Source: Glebionis coronaria (Eukaryota; Streptophyta; Magnoliopsida; Asterales; Asteraceae). Taken from it: DNA of 64,000 bases. The notes beneath the pieces were generated by a model. It was not told the origin of the DNA and made no database searches. It was given only the letters and a program-made list of their open reading frames with translations. The first letter of the stretch is position 1. Every line of letters begins with the position of its first letter. Shown here one piece after another: positions 23,241 to 36,378 of this stretch. The DNA is taken from NCBI GenBank assembly GCA_025667525.1, contig CM046879.1, positions 357,926,752 to 357,990,751 of the forward strand, written 5' to 3'. A program made the translations under genes and the position numbers.

Positions 23241-25431
23241 TAATACAAGGTTTTGGCCAAGTATAAAAATTTGTTCGTCTCGATTCAATTCGAATTGATC
23301 TCTGGTTAAAAGTGTGACTCAGTCGTTCTTGGTGGAAAATAAAATGGTATGGTTATCTATTCTACTAAAAAGGTAAATGTGCAAAATAATAACAATAAGC
23401 TAAAAGCAATTAACTAATAAAAACAAAACAATATAAATAATAAAACGTGAATTTATAACGAAACAATTAATAAAAATAAAACTAAAAGACAAAATTAACT
23501 ATCGACTCAAAAATAAAGTTTATTTAATGAAAAAGGAGAGAATAAAACTAAAATGGTCCTTTAAAGCTAAACGAGGCAAAACCTAAAGCGGGTACTAAAT
23601 AAAAGATAAAAATTGAACTTTACGAAAAAATATTAATTTTAAAAATAGACGAAAAATTAAACTAAAAATACATAGATTTAAAAATTAAAAACGGAACAAC
23701 TTTCAGATAAAACTAAACAATTACGGAACAAAACTAATAAATAAACAAGCTAGCAGGCAGGCAGGTGGAAGCTGCCAGGCTAGCACCTCAATTTGGCGGA
23801 AAAAATGTAAGCTGCCAAGTACACACGACAATTCTCTGCGCTTGCTATAGTATATTTCAAAAAAAAATTCGGAATAAATTTCAAGCAGGCAGGAAGGCAC
23901 CACTAATTTCTTCGGAATATGCTACATTGGTTTTCAGAAATTTCATATCTTCAGAATAATCGTTTTCACAACTTTCTTCGGAATATTGATTTATTCGAAA
24001 AAAGTTCGCAATAATGATTTCTTCGGAAAAAGTTCGGAATATCAGTTTTTTCGGAATAAAAATGATTTCAGAAAATTGCTTCTTCGGAAAAATGACTTTT
24101 TCGGAATAATTGGTTTTCAGAGAAATCTTCGGAATAACAATAAATTCAGAGAAAATAAAAATTTCGGAAAAAGAGGCAATTTTCAAAGAAATGACAAATT
24201 CAGAGAAATAACAAATTCAGAGAAATAACAAATTTCGGAATAATAAACCCTAATCCGAAAACATGAAAAATAAAAGATACAGTACACTAAAAATCAGAAA
24301 ATAAGCCACGAATAAGCTAAAATCAAATAAGCAATCTACCAAAACATAATCTAAAACACTTTTAAGAAAAACTAATTTAACCACAAATCAAAAACTTGAA
24401 AAATACTAACAAATCTAAAAATTAAAAATTAACTTATTATAAAATAAACTAATAAGCACTTATCTAAAAACTTAACCAAATTGAATTTTAGAAAAAGCTA
24501 ATAAGCCAAAATTTTAAAACTTTTAAAAACACTAAATTATAAAAATATTTAAAAAACTTTTTATAAGAATTAACTAAAAAGCACTTAATTAAAAATAAGA
24601 AAATTAAGACAATAAGCACTAAAACACTATAAGCTATAAAAATCAAACACATAAAAACCAATAAGCACAATCAATCAAAAGAATCAATAAATTAATAAAC
24701 ATCAAGATTAAGAAACTACATGATCATCAAATTCAACACAAGATTAATAATAAAGAAAGGAAGAAGGAGAATGATTAATTGAAAAGCTTAATTAAGATTT
24801 AGATTAAGATCTAATACAAGATTAATGAAAAAGATTAAAACATTAAAGAAAAGCTAGAGAGAGAAAGTATATTAATCTACTCCTAATCCTAAAACTAATC
24901 TACTCCTAATCATAAAACTAATCTACTCCTAATTTTCTAACCACAAAATCTAATTAACTAACACCCTCCTAATGACATATTAGGAGGGTATTTATAGGAG
25001 GAGTACATGTGATGCTTTCTTCATTCTATCTTTTTGTCTCGACTTGATTTAAATTCTTCGTCTTTCTCGACGTCGTCTCGGGATTTGTCGATATAAATTG
25101 ACCTCGTCTTATAATTTTCTTCTTTAATTAAACTTGGTTCTTCGACTTCATTAAACTTTCGTCTTTAGACTTTTTCTTCGATAAATCCTCAGAATAGGCC
25201 TTGGACTTCCGTTCTTTTTGCACTCTTGATCTTTTGACTTCGTCTTTTCTCATTTTCTTTGATAAAAACTCGTGATAGCCCGTGTTTTCTCCCTTTTTCA
25301 TATTTTTATCCTGAAACACAATAAAAACACAAACCACGCATAATTCCGACTTTTACGACATAAAATACACATTTTGGTTTTATTATTATTGGAAATAAGT
25401 GGTAAAAGAATAAGTGTTTTCACACTTACTA
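23241..25431 (-). mobile_element. H 5' LTR
   Basis: It matches 17350-19523, with the same TATA and hairpin (24963-24996) and TTCGGAA cluster (23870-24240). It is the promoter-active copy. One small difference is an extra repeat of the ctaatctactcctaat unit near 24893-24935. Confidence 0.92.
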
Positions 25432-25436
25432 ATTGG

Positions 25437-26959
25437 GCAAATAACACACAAGGAAATTGGTATAGTTATGGAGGCAAGGTAGTAGTAGAGACGTGAAGAA
25501 AAACATAGATGTGAAAGAATGATTGGTAAGAAGATGATTAATGGTGAAGTACAACAAGTAAGGAAGAGTGAGCCATTAAGGGGTTGAAGTACCTTTAGAA
25601 ATATTGTGGTAGATAGGTTGAAGTTAGAGGCTACTGGGTAGTGTGAAGTTCCTAGGAAACATCATAGAGACGAGAAGGAGTGCGTGAAGAGCTGCATCGT
25701 GAATAAAGGAGCTGAAAGGACTACGTGCCGCCTGCAAGAAGGAAGCAAGAGATTTCGAAGGAGTCACAGAAGTTGCAAGGACTGGAAAGGTGACAAGCAC
25801 TATGATGGGAATCTCCATATGGTTCGTGATGAAGAAGGACAGATCGAGTACCGGAGTGGAGTTACAAAGAGCTGAACTAGTGGATCGTGATGAATTGAAT
25901 ACATAACATGGGAGATTAAGAACTCATGGATGTAACAAGGGAATCGAGTGACTAAGCGGATAGAATTTTTGTGGCAATCAATATCGAGGGATGAGTAGTG
26001 AAGCTGAGCTGAATAAGTTCATGGAGAAGTGATTAGAGATTCGGTTTAGTGAAGGTGTTATGAAAGATCTTTGGAAGAGAAAGTTATACATTATCCAATG
26101 CACTAGCGATTTCCATAGAATTGATGAATGAAGTATCGAATTTTTGTTGGACGGAATAGTGTAGGAATTAGGGAGAACCATGGAAGGAGAGAACCAAGTA
26201 TTCCTAGAAGATGATGATTGAAAGTACCTCATGTTGGGTGCAAGATCAAAATAGAAGTATGAGATTTGAATAAGAATTTAAAACATGGCTTAGTTTAGAC
26301 AAATGGAAACTAATATGTGTATAAGATGACAGTGTGATCCGCATGGGATCACATAAAATTCTAGTCTGTCCCTATTAGGAGGGGGTAGGAGAACTGATTG
26401 TGAGGAAAAACAAGTGAAGCTACTTGGAAAAAAAATTTGAGGTATAGATGACTTGAAAGACGAGAAGCATAACATAGTGATGTATGTCATGAGCTGAGGA
26501 AGAAGAAGGAAGTATGGATAGATGCTAATCATGAATGAAATAAGCCGAGATAGGAATCGAAGGTAAAACTTTGGTATAGCCTAATGAGTAGACTAAGGCA
26601 CTAAGCATGTTAATATTGTTATATTGTGGAAAGGAAATGGTACTGACCTATACTGTTTGATTAGAAGGCTTAGTATCGACAATCGAATTGTTGAGAAGTT
26701 ATAGATGTGATGTGTCATGAGAGACGAAGGGCTTGTTTTTACTGAGACAAGATGAGGAGCACTATGACCTTGAAGGTATAAAGGAAGTGTTGAGTAGGTA
26801 ACTGAGACAAAATGAGGAGCACTATGACCTTGAAGGTAAGACATTGTGTAGGTATAAAGGAAGTATTGAGTATCAGGGAAAAAAATCTTTCATGAAGAAA
26901 AGTGAGAAAGAAGTGTATATGTGCTACTAATGATCTATCCAAATTTTATGGAAGTAGTT
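25437..26959 (+). pseudogene. F pol, unrecognisable part
   Basis: AT-rich sequence where protease, RT and RNase H of F should lie, judging by the integrase that follows. No catalytic motif can be read in any frame. It includes a 60-bp tandem duplication (26742-26801 and 26802-26861) beginning ctgagacaa.atgaggagc. Confidence 0.4.
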
Positions 26960-27970
26960 ATAGCATGGGTTTGGATGGCAGTTGATAGACTAACTGAGAT
27001 AACCGTCCTTTTGGTGATGTGTACAGATCATAAGTTGATTTGGATTGGAAGAGCCTTGTTGTGATTAACTAAATAATATGTGAAATATCATCATAGGTCA
27101 CTTGTGTAAGGAAATTGGAATTTTTAAGTAGTTTACGGTATGGACTAAAGGGAGTTGATGAAAATGATTGGATATGATTATATCCAACTGATTCGAAAAT
27201 GATGGACGAAGTGGGAAATTGATACAAGTATAGGAGTCGTGTTGAGAGGTTGGTGAATAATTTAGAGGGATGTGGGAAACTTGTTAGCGATGTCTGAGTT
27301 TTCATATAATGATAGTTATCATACTAGAAGTCGATGAATGTCATTTGAGGCACTATATGGAAGGATATGGTGAGTTGTCCTTATGGTGGACTAAAATTCG
27401 TGAAAGAGACTACTAATGTGGAAATGATGTTTGTGGAAAGGACGAGAGTAACAAGAGATGATATGTTTAAAAAGAGGAAATCACTAGAGTTTAGTGACAA
27501 AGTTATGTAGGAAGTTTCACCCATAGTAACGGGTGGTATGTTTTGGTATAAAAGGGAAAAGTTGATGTCAAGTTTTGTGGGTCCATTTATGATCTTTGGA
27601 AAGATCAGACCAGTAGCTTATGGGTATAGAATTATCTGGGGAATTAAGTGGTGTACATGATATATTTCATGCATTAAGATTTGGGAAATGTGGTTTGAAA
27701 ATGCATATTTGCATATACGGTTATTCGGGATTTGTGATAATTAGAGTCTTTGATTTTCAAAGAGTCATTGTATGATTTATGGACTATGAGGTCAAGAGTT
27801 TGAGAATGAAGTTAAATATTTTTGGTTAATATATCTAGTAAATTGAGTCATGAACTAAAGTTCACGTGGAAATGAGAGGAGTTCTTTTAGAACAAGTATC
27901 CTCATGTGATTTGTTGATTGATGTGACTGATCCTAAGGAGTAAATCTCGGGACGAGATTTATATTAGGAG
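26960..27970 (+). pseudogene. F integrase and chromodomain-region remnants
   Basis: Frame pieces match the Ty3/gypsy integrase in order. AWVWMAVDRLTEITVLLV lies at about 26963-27016 (core, VDRLT intact). MSEFSYNDSYHT, then a stop and SFEALYGRIW, lie near 27290-27390. DKVM, then a stop, EVSPIVTGG, and KREKLMSSFVGPFMIF lie near 27500-27600, corresponding to the linker before the chromodomain. A chromodomain trace (KSLRMKLNIFG, HELKFTWK) lies at about 27790-27890. Many stops and frame changes show long decay. The linker type (SP..G...K(R).KL...FVGPF) is of Tekay style. Confidence 0.75.
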
Positions 27971-27977
27971 GGAGTGA
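27955..27977 (+). other. Polypurine tract of F
   Basis: cgggacgagatttatattaggagggagtga ends just before the 3' LTR; the purine core is AGGAGGGAGTGA. The preceding GGGACGAGATTT is a common feature near this site in plant chromoviruses. Confidence 0.75.
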
Positions 27978-29322
27978 TGTGACAACCACGGTTTTGAGGT
28001 TCGTCAATTAGTTTTATTTTGTCCATATTTCGTGGAATTATGTGTCTTTATGTGTTTATGAGTTATGTATGAATAGATTGTGGTTTGAACATCGTTTTCA
28101 GGTACGGGGTACCATGTTAGTGAAACGATGTGTGATTGTTTCATGTTCATGAGCTCACATAGTAGTGACTATGAAATATGATGGTGTTATTTAGTGGTTT
28201 TACGTATACATATATGTATTATAAAAAATCGTATTTTTACGATTTAGGGTTGTGCATTTAGGGGTCTCGGATGAGCTATTTAGTCACGGGAATAATTTAG
28301 GGGATGGTTTTAAGTCATTTAGGACTTAATTATATAGTTTATTTCATATTCTAAGACTTTTTATAAAACTGTATATTTTTACGTCTTTTACGGTATACGC
28401 TTAAATTTGACTAGTTTTACGGTTTTGAGGTTTTGGAGGTTTTTGGAGCTGAAATAAATTAAGGTAAATTAAGGTAATATTATTAATACATTAATTAATA
28501 ATAAAAAGAAAATAAAAATAAAAAGTAATAAAGGGGGTCGGTTTGGACGACGCAAGAAAGAAAGAAGGAAAAGCCCAAAACAGGCCCAATGGACTTTTAA
28601 TGGGATTAGGGGGCCTTTAGGACTTAACCAAACCCAACCCATAATCAAAATAATCATATTTTTAACCTCAATAACAGCTCCTAGCCGAAATTCATCAAGG
28701 GTGGCCAATTAGGGTTTCAAAAATAAAGATCTTCCATTGATTTATAAGGTAAAACCTTCAAAACCCTTGTTCTATTAATGATTTTAATCAATTTAATCAT
28801 GTAATTGATCGTATGATGGATTAGGGTTTTTGTGTTTTCCGAGATTAGTGAGATTAGGGTTCATATGAATTGATTACTTTGGTTATATTAGTGATCGTAA
28901 TTAGGGTTTAATCATGTTTAAATTCATTTTTAAAAACCATGCAGAATTTTTGATCCATTGTTTTGATAATATCTAGAGTTCTACAAAACTTTTAATTTCA
29001 AATCTTATGTCCCTGGAAAGGTAATTGAATTATCTTTCAAATGAAAGAAGCTAGAAATAAGTTGGAGGTCGGGAAGTGGGTCAAAAACAGGTAACATCAG
29101 TCGGGTGTCAAAACAGTTTTTGGATCAGCCTGTTTTCATTTTATGTTTTGAATTGTTTGGGGTACTTAGGGTTAGAATTGTAGCTTCTAATGAACATGAG
29201 GTTTAGATTATATATTAGATAAAATATCTGGAGAAGGGCTAAGCAAATGGGACAGGATCAGACCCTCTGGTCATAATAAACTTTTCATATGCTCAAAATC
29301 AGTAAATTTTGGATAGGTAAAA

Positions 29323-29370
<48 letters not shown>

Positions 29371-30595
29371 AGGCCTTAACAGTAGCTTTAAGGTTGAGGC
29401 CAAAGGGGAGAGTTAGCTAACATATGTAAAGGCATAGGGTTTCTTTTACAGGTCATGTTATTTTTGTTAAGTGGGTGTTCGACCAATAGTTTGAAGTATG
29501 AAAAACGGGACTGTTTTGGGTTAAATGCTAACGGGACGAGTTATGAACTAAACTAAGTTAAGGGCTTTATATAGGGGTGTAATAAGATTCATATGGCGTA
29601 TACATGGGGTTAAGTTATAGGATAAGGTTAGATATCCATCATAGATTGATGATCCATTTTGGTATGTGGTTCATGTCTTGATTGTATATATTTGTGTGTC
29701 TAGATTTGTGCTAGAGCGCGGGTACTTGGAGAAGCTTGTGCAGGTGAGTTTCATAGTCCCATGTCTTTTTATGATTTGACTTCCAGATGGGATGGAAGAG
29801 ACACTGTATGGTTTTGTAATTAATGTTGTGAATGTTTTAATGGTTTGTGATGGACTTGTGTGTACACTTATGTGATTAACTGATATGTGATTCTTGATTG
29901 TGTTTATGATTTGGATCGGGGGACACGTACCGTCTTAGTTATTGTAGTTTGACTTGGTACCAAGGGGATGTTGACAAGGCGGGTCCTTGGGATTGGTTCA
30001 TAGGTGTATGGGCACCTATGGGACCATGGTTATTGGTAAGGCTTGGATCCTTGGAATTATGGTTATTGGTAAGGCTTGTAGCCATAGATTTGTGGTGATT
30101 GGTTAATCTTGAATGCTAGTTGTTAATACATAATTGTAGCACATTGTCCATATGTTCTTTTGTTAATGGTTGTTATTCACAGTTATAACTGATTTGGCGT
30201 TGGAGTCTAAACCTATGACTCTCACCAACATTATGTTGACGTGTTTTAGTGTCTCTTTCAGGTGAGAATGTGGTTAAGCGTGAGAATAGGAGTGGCTAGC
30301 TGGAAGGCTTAGGATTGCATTTGGAGGAACCCCCTTTCATCTTAGTCTTTATTTATGTTTGAATAAGTGATACTTTGTAGACACATATATGTTTGTTATT
30401 TGTTAATTGTATGTCTTTGGTAAGAGGTAGACCTGTTACCTACTTACCTAGACGCCTGCATTGTTTGAGATATCTTCGTGACATTGTGTCACCATGTATG
30501 ATATTTCCATTTCATTTAGTTATCTCTATAGACACGATATTGTTGTGATGATATCTATACGTCGCGCCCCATATTCCGCCATGGTGGGGTGTGAC
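27978..30595 (+). mobile_element. F 3' LTR
   Basis: An uninterrupted LTR from TGTGACAACC to GGGGTGTGAC, the reference for reconstructing where G entered the 5' LTR. It contains a 45-bp AT array and a TATA-like tttatatag at 29566-29574. Confidence 0.92.
29324..29368. repeat. (AT)n microsatellite, 45 bp, in F 3' LTR
   Basis: A pure AT array at the position equivalent to the 427-bp array in the 5' LTR. Confidence 0.95.
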
Positions 30596-31109
30596 TGTGT
30601 CAGCGTTTGGGCTGGCTGTGTCAGCGCCCACATTATGAATGTCAGCGCTTGAGGGTTGAGGGTCAAGATTCATGTGTTGTGGTGATGGAGGTTGTTCTAG
30701 TAGAGGGTCTTGTTGTGGTTGAGGTTGTACAACTGCCTGAATGACAACTTGCATGGTTGGGGTGAGGGGAAGGTCTCTAAAAGGAGGAGTATTCATGTTG
30801 CCAAACACAATTTTCTTTTGAGTAGGGACCTCATAAAAGTTATCATGGTCCCTACTACAATATCTTTTCTCATGAAAAACCATTTGTAAAAACCTCGGGT
30901 AAGCAAGAGTCATCTTGTTACCCTTGTTATGACACATGCCATCAAAAATCATTTTGGAAAAATTAAATTTTGCCCATTTGCAATACAAACAAGAGCACAA
31001 CCGATGATTCGATTGATTTCATTGAAAGACGAGCATCTGGGACTCAAACATTGTAGGATGACATGTATCGGGTACTTCCAGGCTGGGGGAAATTGTTGTT
31101 TAGTATATT
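30596..31109 (-). pseudogene. Element E accessory ORF, N-terminal part
   Basis: Minus-strand frames give WKYPIHVILQCLSPRCSSFN and GCALVCIANGQNLIFPK, then after a frameshift near 30960 FSKMIFDGMCHNKGNKMTLA, YPRFLQMVF and PTQKKIVFGNMN. From memory, these are the conserved start of the same Anthemideae Copia accessory protein whose C-terminus is at 640-1140. The end near 30600 encodes SADIHNVGADTASPNADT, made of TGTCAGCG repeats read on the other strand. Upstream sequence is cut by element A at 31110, and pol of E is not in the window. Confidence 0.72.
30598..30647 (-). repeat. TGTCAGCG cluster inside E coding sequence
   Basis: Exact copies at 30598, 30619 and 30640, all in one frame and encoding (S/G/N)-Ala-Asp-(Ile/Thr). 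They match the LTR motif at 504-588. Confidence 0.85.
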
Positions 31110-32403
31110 TGTAACACCCTATTTGTTAACATGGAATGCTATAGTAAAATATGACGTGTCATCAAAGAATGCAAAGTAAATGTCTAAACATTCATGACCA
31201 TAAATAGAAATACCGGAATCAAACATCGGTAGTCTAAGTAACTCACACACAAGCAAAGTTAAGTACTGTAAATGAAAGGACTAAACAATGTCCAAAAGAA
31301 GTAAAGTATGAGGAAGTAGGAATAAATGCATAAGGTAAAAGAGGCTGGATAGCTTCTATCCAAATGCACATACTCTAGAAATCCTACTTGCGTCCTTGGG
31401 TACCTACCGTTTGGGAACATGGAAATGGAAAATGGCTGAGCATAACACTCAGTGCACGGATATATAGCATAACCTAAAGACGCAAAGGAATGAAAGAATA
31501 TAAAGCATGAATTATAGCGGAAATGAATAAGTCCTGGGAAACCTAGATGTATGTCATGTTTACTGGTTTTAGTTCTCAAAATATAACTTGTGTTACTTAT
31601 GAAAATCTGTATTAGTTTAATATACCAAAAGACAATATAGGTCATGAGGTCAACAACGTGCATGAATACTTGGAGGGGTGACGTCGTCATACAAATTAGA
31701 GGGGATGCCTCTAATTAAATGGTAATGGGTAGGAGGGATCAGTTCCTTGTGAAGGATGCAAGGCACACACCACATTCACCATGAAATCCTGACTAAAACA
31801 TAACCTAGGATGCACCCATATGCCCCACATGATAATAATAATATAATAATGGCCAAATAACTGAAAGGGACGCCATGAGCTATCACTCCGCCGTGGTGAA
31901 GTCATAACACTAGTGCCTCTAATGTTATGGTTATGGTAAATAATAAAACATAAGCATTTAATCTGTAACTACTGGGGAAAATAGTTGGCTGCATACGGGA
32001 AATCCTAATAAAGGAAGAGGTTGTCCTTACTGAAGGACGGTAAATCCGTACCTTGTGTCCAGTAGAAGCTAACGGAAACGCTGAAGAACCTACTCCACCT
32101 TGACGTATAATACTACATAAGAATGGGAACGTATATGAGTTGTCTGAATTACATGTGTTTTACTGATTCTGTGTATTATTAGCTTGTTATACTTATTATG
32201 TCATGTTTTAGTGTTTTAGTGTGTTATTTGTAGTTATACCGATGTTCTATAGTGTATTATGCATGTAATAGTGTATTATAATACTTGTATTGTAATACTA
32301 AGTAACTTTCTAAAAATAGCAGGTTTCCAAAAATAGTAAGTTTCTAAACATTGAAAGTTTCCAAAAATAGTAAGTTTCTATAATTATAAATAAGATGGAT
32401 TAT

Positions 32404-35400
32404 TGATGAGACTGCTTTTATACATAGTCTCATCGTCTAAAATGGGCTTAAAATGCATAAAATATCATAAAATGTGCCAAATATATGTTTGTGTTTGTTC
32501 AATGTGTATTTTAGGTACATATATTGAGAAAATGGCAAAAGATCACAAGAAACAAGCAAAAATGAACACGGGAAACGAAGTCCCACAATGAACCGGGCCT
32601 TAGAGTTGATTTTCCAAGAATAACCTTTGAATAATTAAAGATTGTACAAGAAGGGTCCTCCATTATTGAAGAATTGACACTTTAAACCCTTGTATATACA
32701 TAATTACAAGTTTGGTCCTTAAAGTTTGTCAAAATTACAAAAAGGACCATCAACTTTGAAGAATTGGCAAGAATGGCCCCTCAAATATGAAAACTTGTCA
32801 CTTTTTGTCCTCCACAAAGTCAACAATACAAGTCAAGACCTTGAAGATTGAAGACATTATAAGTTTGGCCCTTCAAATATCATCAAATGGCAAAACAAGT
32901 CCTTGAAAACACTTTGCAAAACTTTTTGCAAGTGAAAGATGAATGGAAGACAAAGGGGAAAAGCTGTCAAACATCCATACTTACCTAGACCAGTGGTGGC
33001 ATGCCACGTGCCCCACTATCTCCCCACAGCCAATCACAAGCCACTATCCCTCCACCTCAATTTCTACTCAAACCAGTTTAATAACTAATTTTAATTAGTT
33101 ATTAATCTTGGCGCCTAACACCTTTTTAAACCCAAACAATGATCAAACTGTTGTTCTTGATGTTCATATCAAAAATTAGGTTTTCCTTATTCATTGTGAA
33201 TTAGGCCTTAATACTATCCAGAATATTGATTAAGGTTAAACTAATCCTAAACCCACCCTTAAACCTCCATCACCATCACCTCACATGATTCTACCACCCT
33301 CCCCTGCCCCACTATTCACTCCCAAACAAAATACTTGCAGCAAATCAACAACCCAAGCCTTTTCTTACATCCTAAGATTGCATTGGACCCCTTGGATCAA
33401 CTTTTCACAACTGGCATCACATGTATCTCCATTACAAGTCCAAATTCGTCAAAGGTTATTCAAACTTCAAAGGGAATTTTGGGACATCTACACATTAGGG
33501 TTTCAAGTTTATCTTTCAGAATTTAGGTCTTGTATGGCTCTATATAAAGCCCTTAGCTTACAACATTACAACTTGTTCTTGGATTCCTAGGTCAAAAATT
33601 TTTAAAGCCTTATTTTCAAGTGAATGAATTAAGTGTTAGATTTTGTGACGAATTCCAAGTTCCAATCTTAATATTCTGTTGTTATTGTTTGAAGTTTGTG
33701 AGTTTGAAGTCTCATAGTTTGGTTTTAAAGATTGTGCAAGATTTTGCAAAAGTTTCAAAAACCTTATTTTTTTTAAGTTCTTGTTCAAACACTTGAACTT
33801 TTTGGGCTATAAGCTGATCATAATTCCTTAATAAAGAGTTTATCAAGGTGTTGTTAGGTTTGTAGTTTGGGAAGGATCAAGGGGTGGGGTACAAGCTTGA
33901 AAAGATCTTGGTCTATTTTCCATTTTTCCTTTATTAATCTGTTTGTCACTAACTTTGTTGATCTTAGAAGTGTTTTGTTGGAAGCTTGTGGTTGTTAAGC
34001 TACCACAAAAGCTCTAATATTCGTGAGTGTAGATGTGCATTCATGAGGTTTGTCCTCTTTTCTTGAAAAATCTGTCAAGAATTTGGTTCTAAGTGATTTT
34101 TGTGGTCTGCTGGTGTATGTGTGTTTTTATGAATGCAACTTGGTTCTTAGTTCATATATTTGATGTTATGATGCTTATTTGAGCTTAAATTAGTCTTGAG
34201 AATACTTTGACTTTATTAAAATTGGATTTAAAAAGTATAAAGTGTGTTTGGGATTGCTATTTGGTTCTAATCTGTATGAGTTTGAGTAAGATTTAAGGGT
34301 TTATTTGAGTTTGTATTTATTATTAAGGTGTTTGTGTGCTGATATTTACTAGTTTTGTGCTTTCAAACTATAAATTTGAATCTGTGGTCTATCAAGCTTG
34401 TTTTATGTCCATTTGAACTGATATCTTGTGCACACCTAGATTGTATGTTAATCTAGGGATAACAGGTGATAAAACATAGTTATTGTAACCTGTTGAGTAG
34501 ATTTGTGGCTTTGAAATTGGATTTGCGGTCAACTATATCAGCAAGTAGGACTTTGTGTTTATCATTTGTTCATCAGTTACCTGCTTGTGCTTGAACCTTG
34601 TTCAAAACTTGAAATTAGTGTATGGAATGAGTTAATTTGTGTGTCACTAAGTTGTATTGAGCTTGTGTATGCATTTGGTGGACTGTGGTCAGCTTATACT
34701 AGCTTAAACATTAGCTTATATCACCAGATCTGCTTATAACATGTCTATGCCATGTCTGTGTAATCTTTGATTAAATTGTATCATTTGGCTAAGTGATTTT
34801 ATGTTTTCTTGCTTGTTATTGACTCCTTACAACCCACTGGTTGTAAGGGTGCCTTGATTGTCCAAAGAAACCAAGTGATTCACTCTAAAACAACAAGTCA
34901 AATAGTCAAAACAGTGGGAACCTTTCCCACTGCTGCTAGCCACTACCATTATAAATTGGTCAACAGCTTATTTATAAGTCATGTTAGCTTATTCTATTGT
35001 GCAACAACTTATTTTTGTGATAGATCTTATTATTTTGGGCATATTAGTCAGTTTTGAAGTTTACAGCTTTTGGTTTTAGTTTTTGACTAGAAAACGACTA
35101 TTTTGTCTATTTCAAAAATAGCTTATTGCTTATTTCAGCTTATTGAGTGTGCTTGTTTGAAAACTTTTTGTTGATTAAGCTTAGTTTTGTCATTTAAAAC
35201 ATTTTGCAAAAAGAATCAGCACTTGAAACTACATAGAACTCGAAAACGATTATTTTGTCGTTTCGTGTAGAGAACTTTTGCTTACTTCAGGCTTATTCAA
35301 AATTACAAACAGCTTAATTAGGTCAATAGAAGGATGTGTGTCAAATATCAGCTTATGGCATCAGCTTATAGCTTAATGGGCCAAAAAGCCCAATAAGGAT

Positions 35401-36356
35401 AAGCTGTTTTGAAATAAGTTGTGATAAGCTTATTTTCAGCTTTTGGGCCTTTGGAATTTTGTGTTTAGAATTGAATTTTAAGCTTAACTGGAAGTTTTGG
35501 GTCGTTTTTGTGAATATTTTTCTTATTGGGCCAATCTGAGCCTATTAAGGGGTCTGTGTTACTATTTGGCCCATTTGGAGGCCTATTAGGGGTATTTTTG
35601 TAATTTCAAGTTCATTTATGTTTAAATTAGGTTAAATTAATAGTTTGCAAGTTTTTAGAATTTTTTATAAATTTTGAATTTTTATTAATATTTTATTATT
35701 AAAATTAGTTTTTAACATTTTTGCAACTTTTTCATTTTTCTTGGTTAAAAACATTAAGTTAGAATTTTTAAAACTTTTAGATTAATTTTCTTGTCATTCA
35801 ATTAATTTTTAGAATTACTTTAATATTTTTATAGTTTTAATCATTTTTAAATAGTTTTAATTAATTTTAAATTTTCCAAAAATAGGTTTTTGTTGAATTA
35901 AGTTATTTTAGAGGTTTACAAATTAAAAACTCATTTTGGGCTTTTTGTTAATTAAATTGATTTTTTGGGCTTTAATTAGCATTAAAAATTATTATTTAAT
36001 TAAATAAAAGGTTTTAGTGAATTTTGATTTTTTGTAAACTCTAATTACATTTTTAGGATTTATTGCAATTTTCTAGGTATTTTTAGGGTAATTTTTAAAT
36101 TTCATCATATTTTACGGTTTTACGTGTACGACTTTCCTCTTAGTTTAATTTTAATCGTAACCGTCATCCTTTTCTCTTTTATTTCTTCATAATCATAATG
36201 ACAAATATTAATAATCTCTTTACACAACACACGAGTCTCCTTGAGAACGATCCCACACCATTTTGGGTCATAAACACTTGGTTTTCTTAAACCACGTGTT
36301 TAATACTTTCCCTAATTACCTCGTTTTTCAAAACGAGTGTGAATTCACAACTATCA
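32404..36356 (+). mobile_element. B 5' LTR
   Basis: 3953 bp from TGATGAGACTGC to CACAACTATCA. It carries a TATA box, ctctatataaagccc, at 33537-33551 and many AGCTTAT words between about 34680 and 35460. Small open frames (33285-33590 and 34809-35057) have no known match and lie in U3/R, so I do not treat them as genes. Confidence 0.92.
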
Positions 36357-36360
36357 TTTT

Positions 36361-36378
36361 TGGCGCCGCTGCCGGGGA
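36361..36378 (+). other. Primer-binding site of B (tRNA-Asp)
   Basis: TGGCGCCGCTGCCGGGGA lies four bases after the LTR end and matches the 3' end of tRNA-Asp but for one base. Confidence 0.92.

Larger units (their letters stand above)
17350..25431 (-). mobile_element. Element H: non-autonomous Athila-related LTR element with TA...TA ends
   Basis: LTRs of about 2.2 kb at 17350-19523 and 23241-25431 are flanked by perfect 5-bp TSDs attgg (17345-17349 and 25432-25436). The LTRs start TAATACAAGG and end CTTA(T/C)TA, not TG...CA. The primer-binding site is tRNA-Asp type, on the minus strand. The interior (3.7 kb) holds one broken ORF but no protease, reverse transcriptase or integrase. Its 3' region matches that of Athila C. 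H would have needed enzymes from another element. Confidence 0.9.

Noticed and set aside
25624..25875. Short opposite-strand frames near the H border
   Set aside because: They lie in decayed F pol with no recognisable motif.
33285..33590. 101-residue frame in the B LTR
   Set aside because: It lies within U3 next to the TATA box; the second LTR copy has it disrupted.
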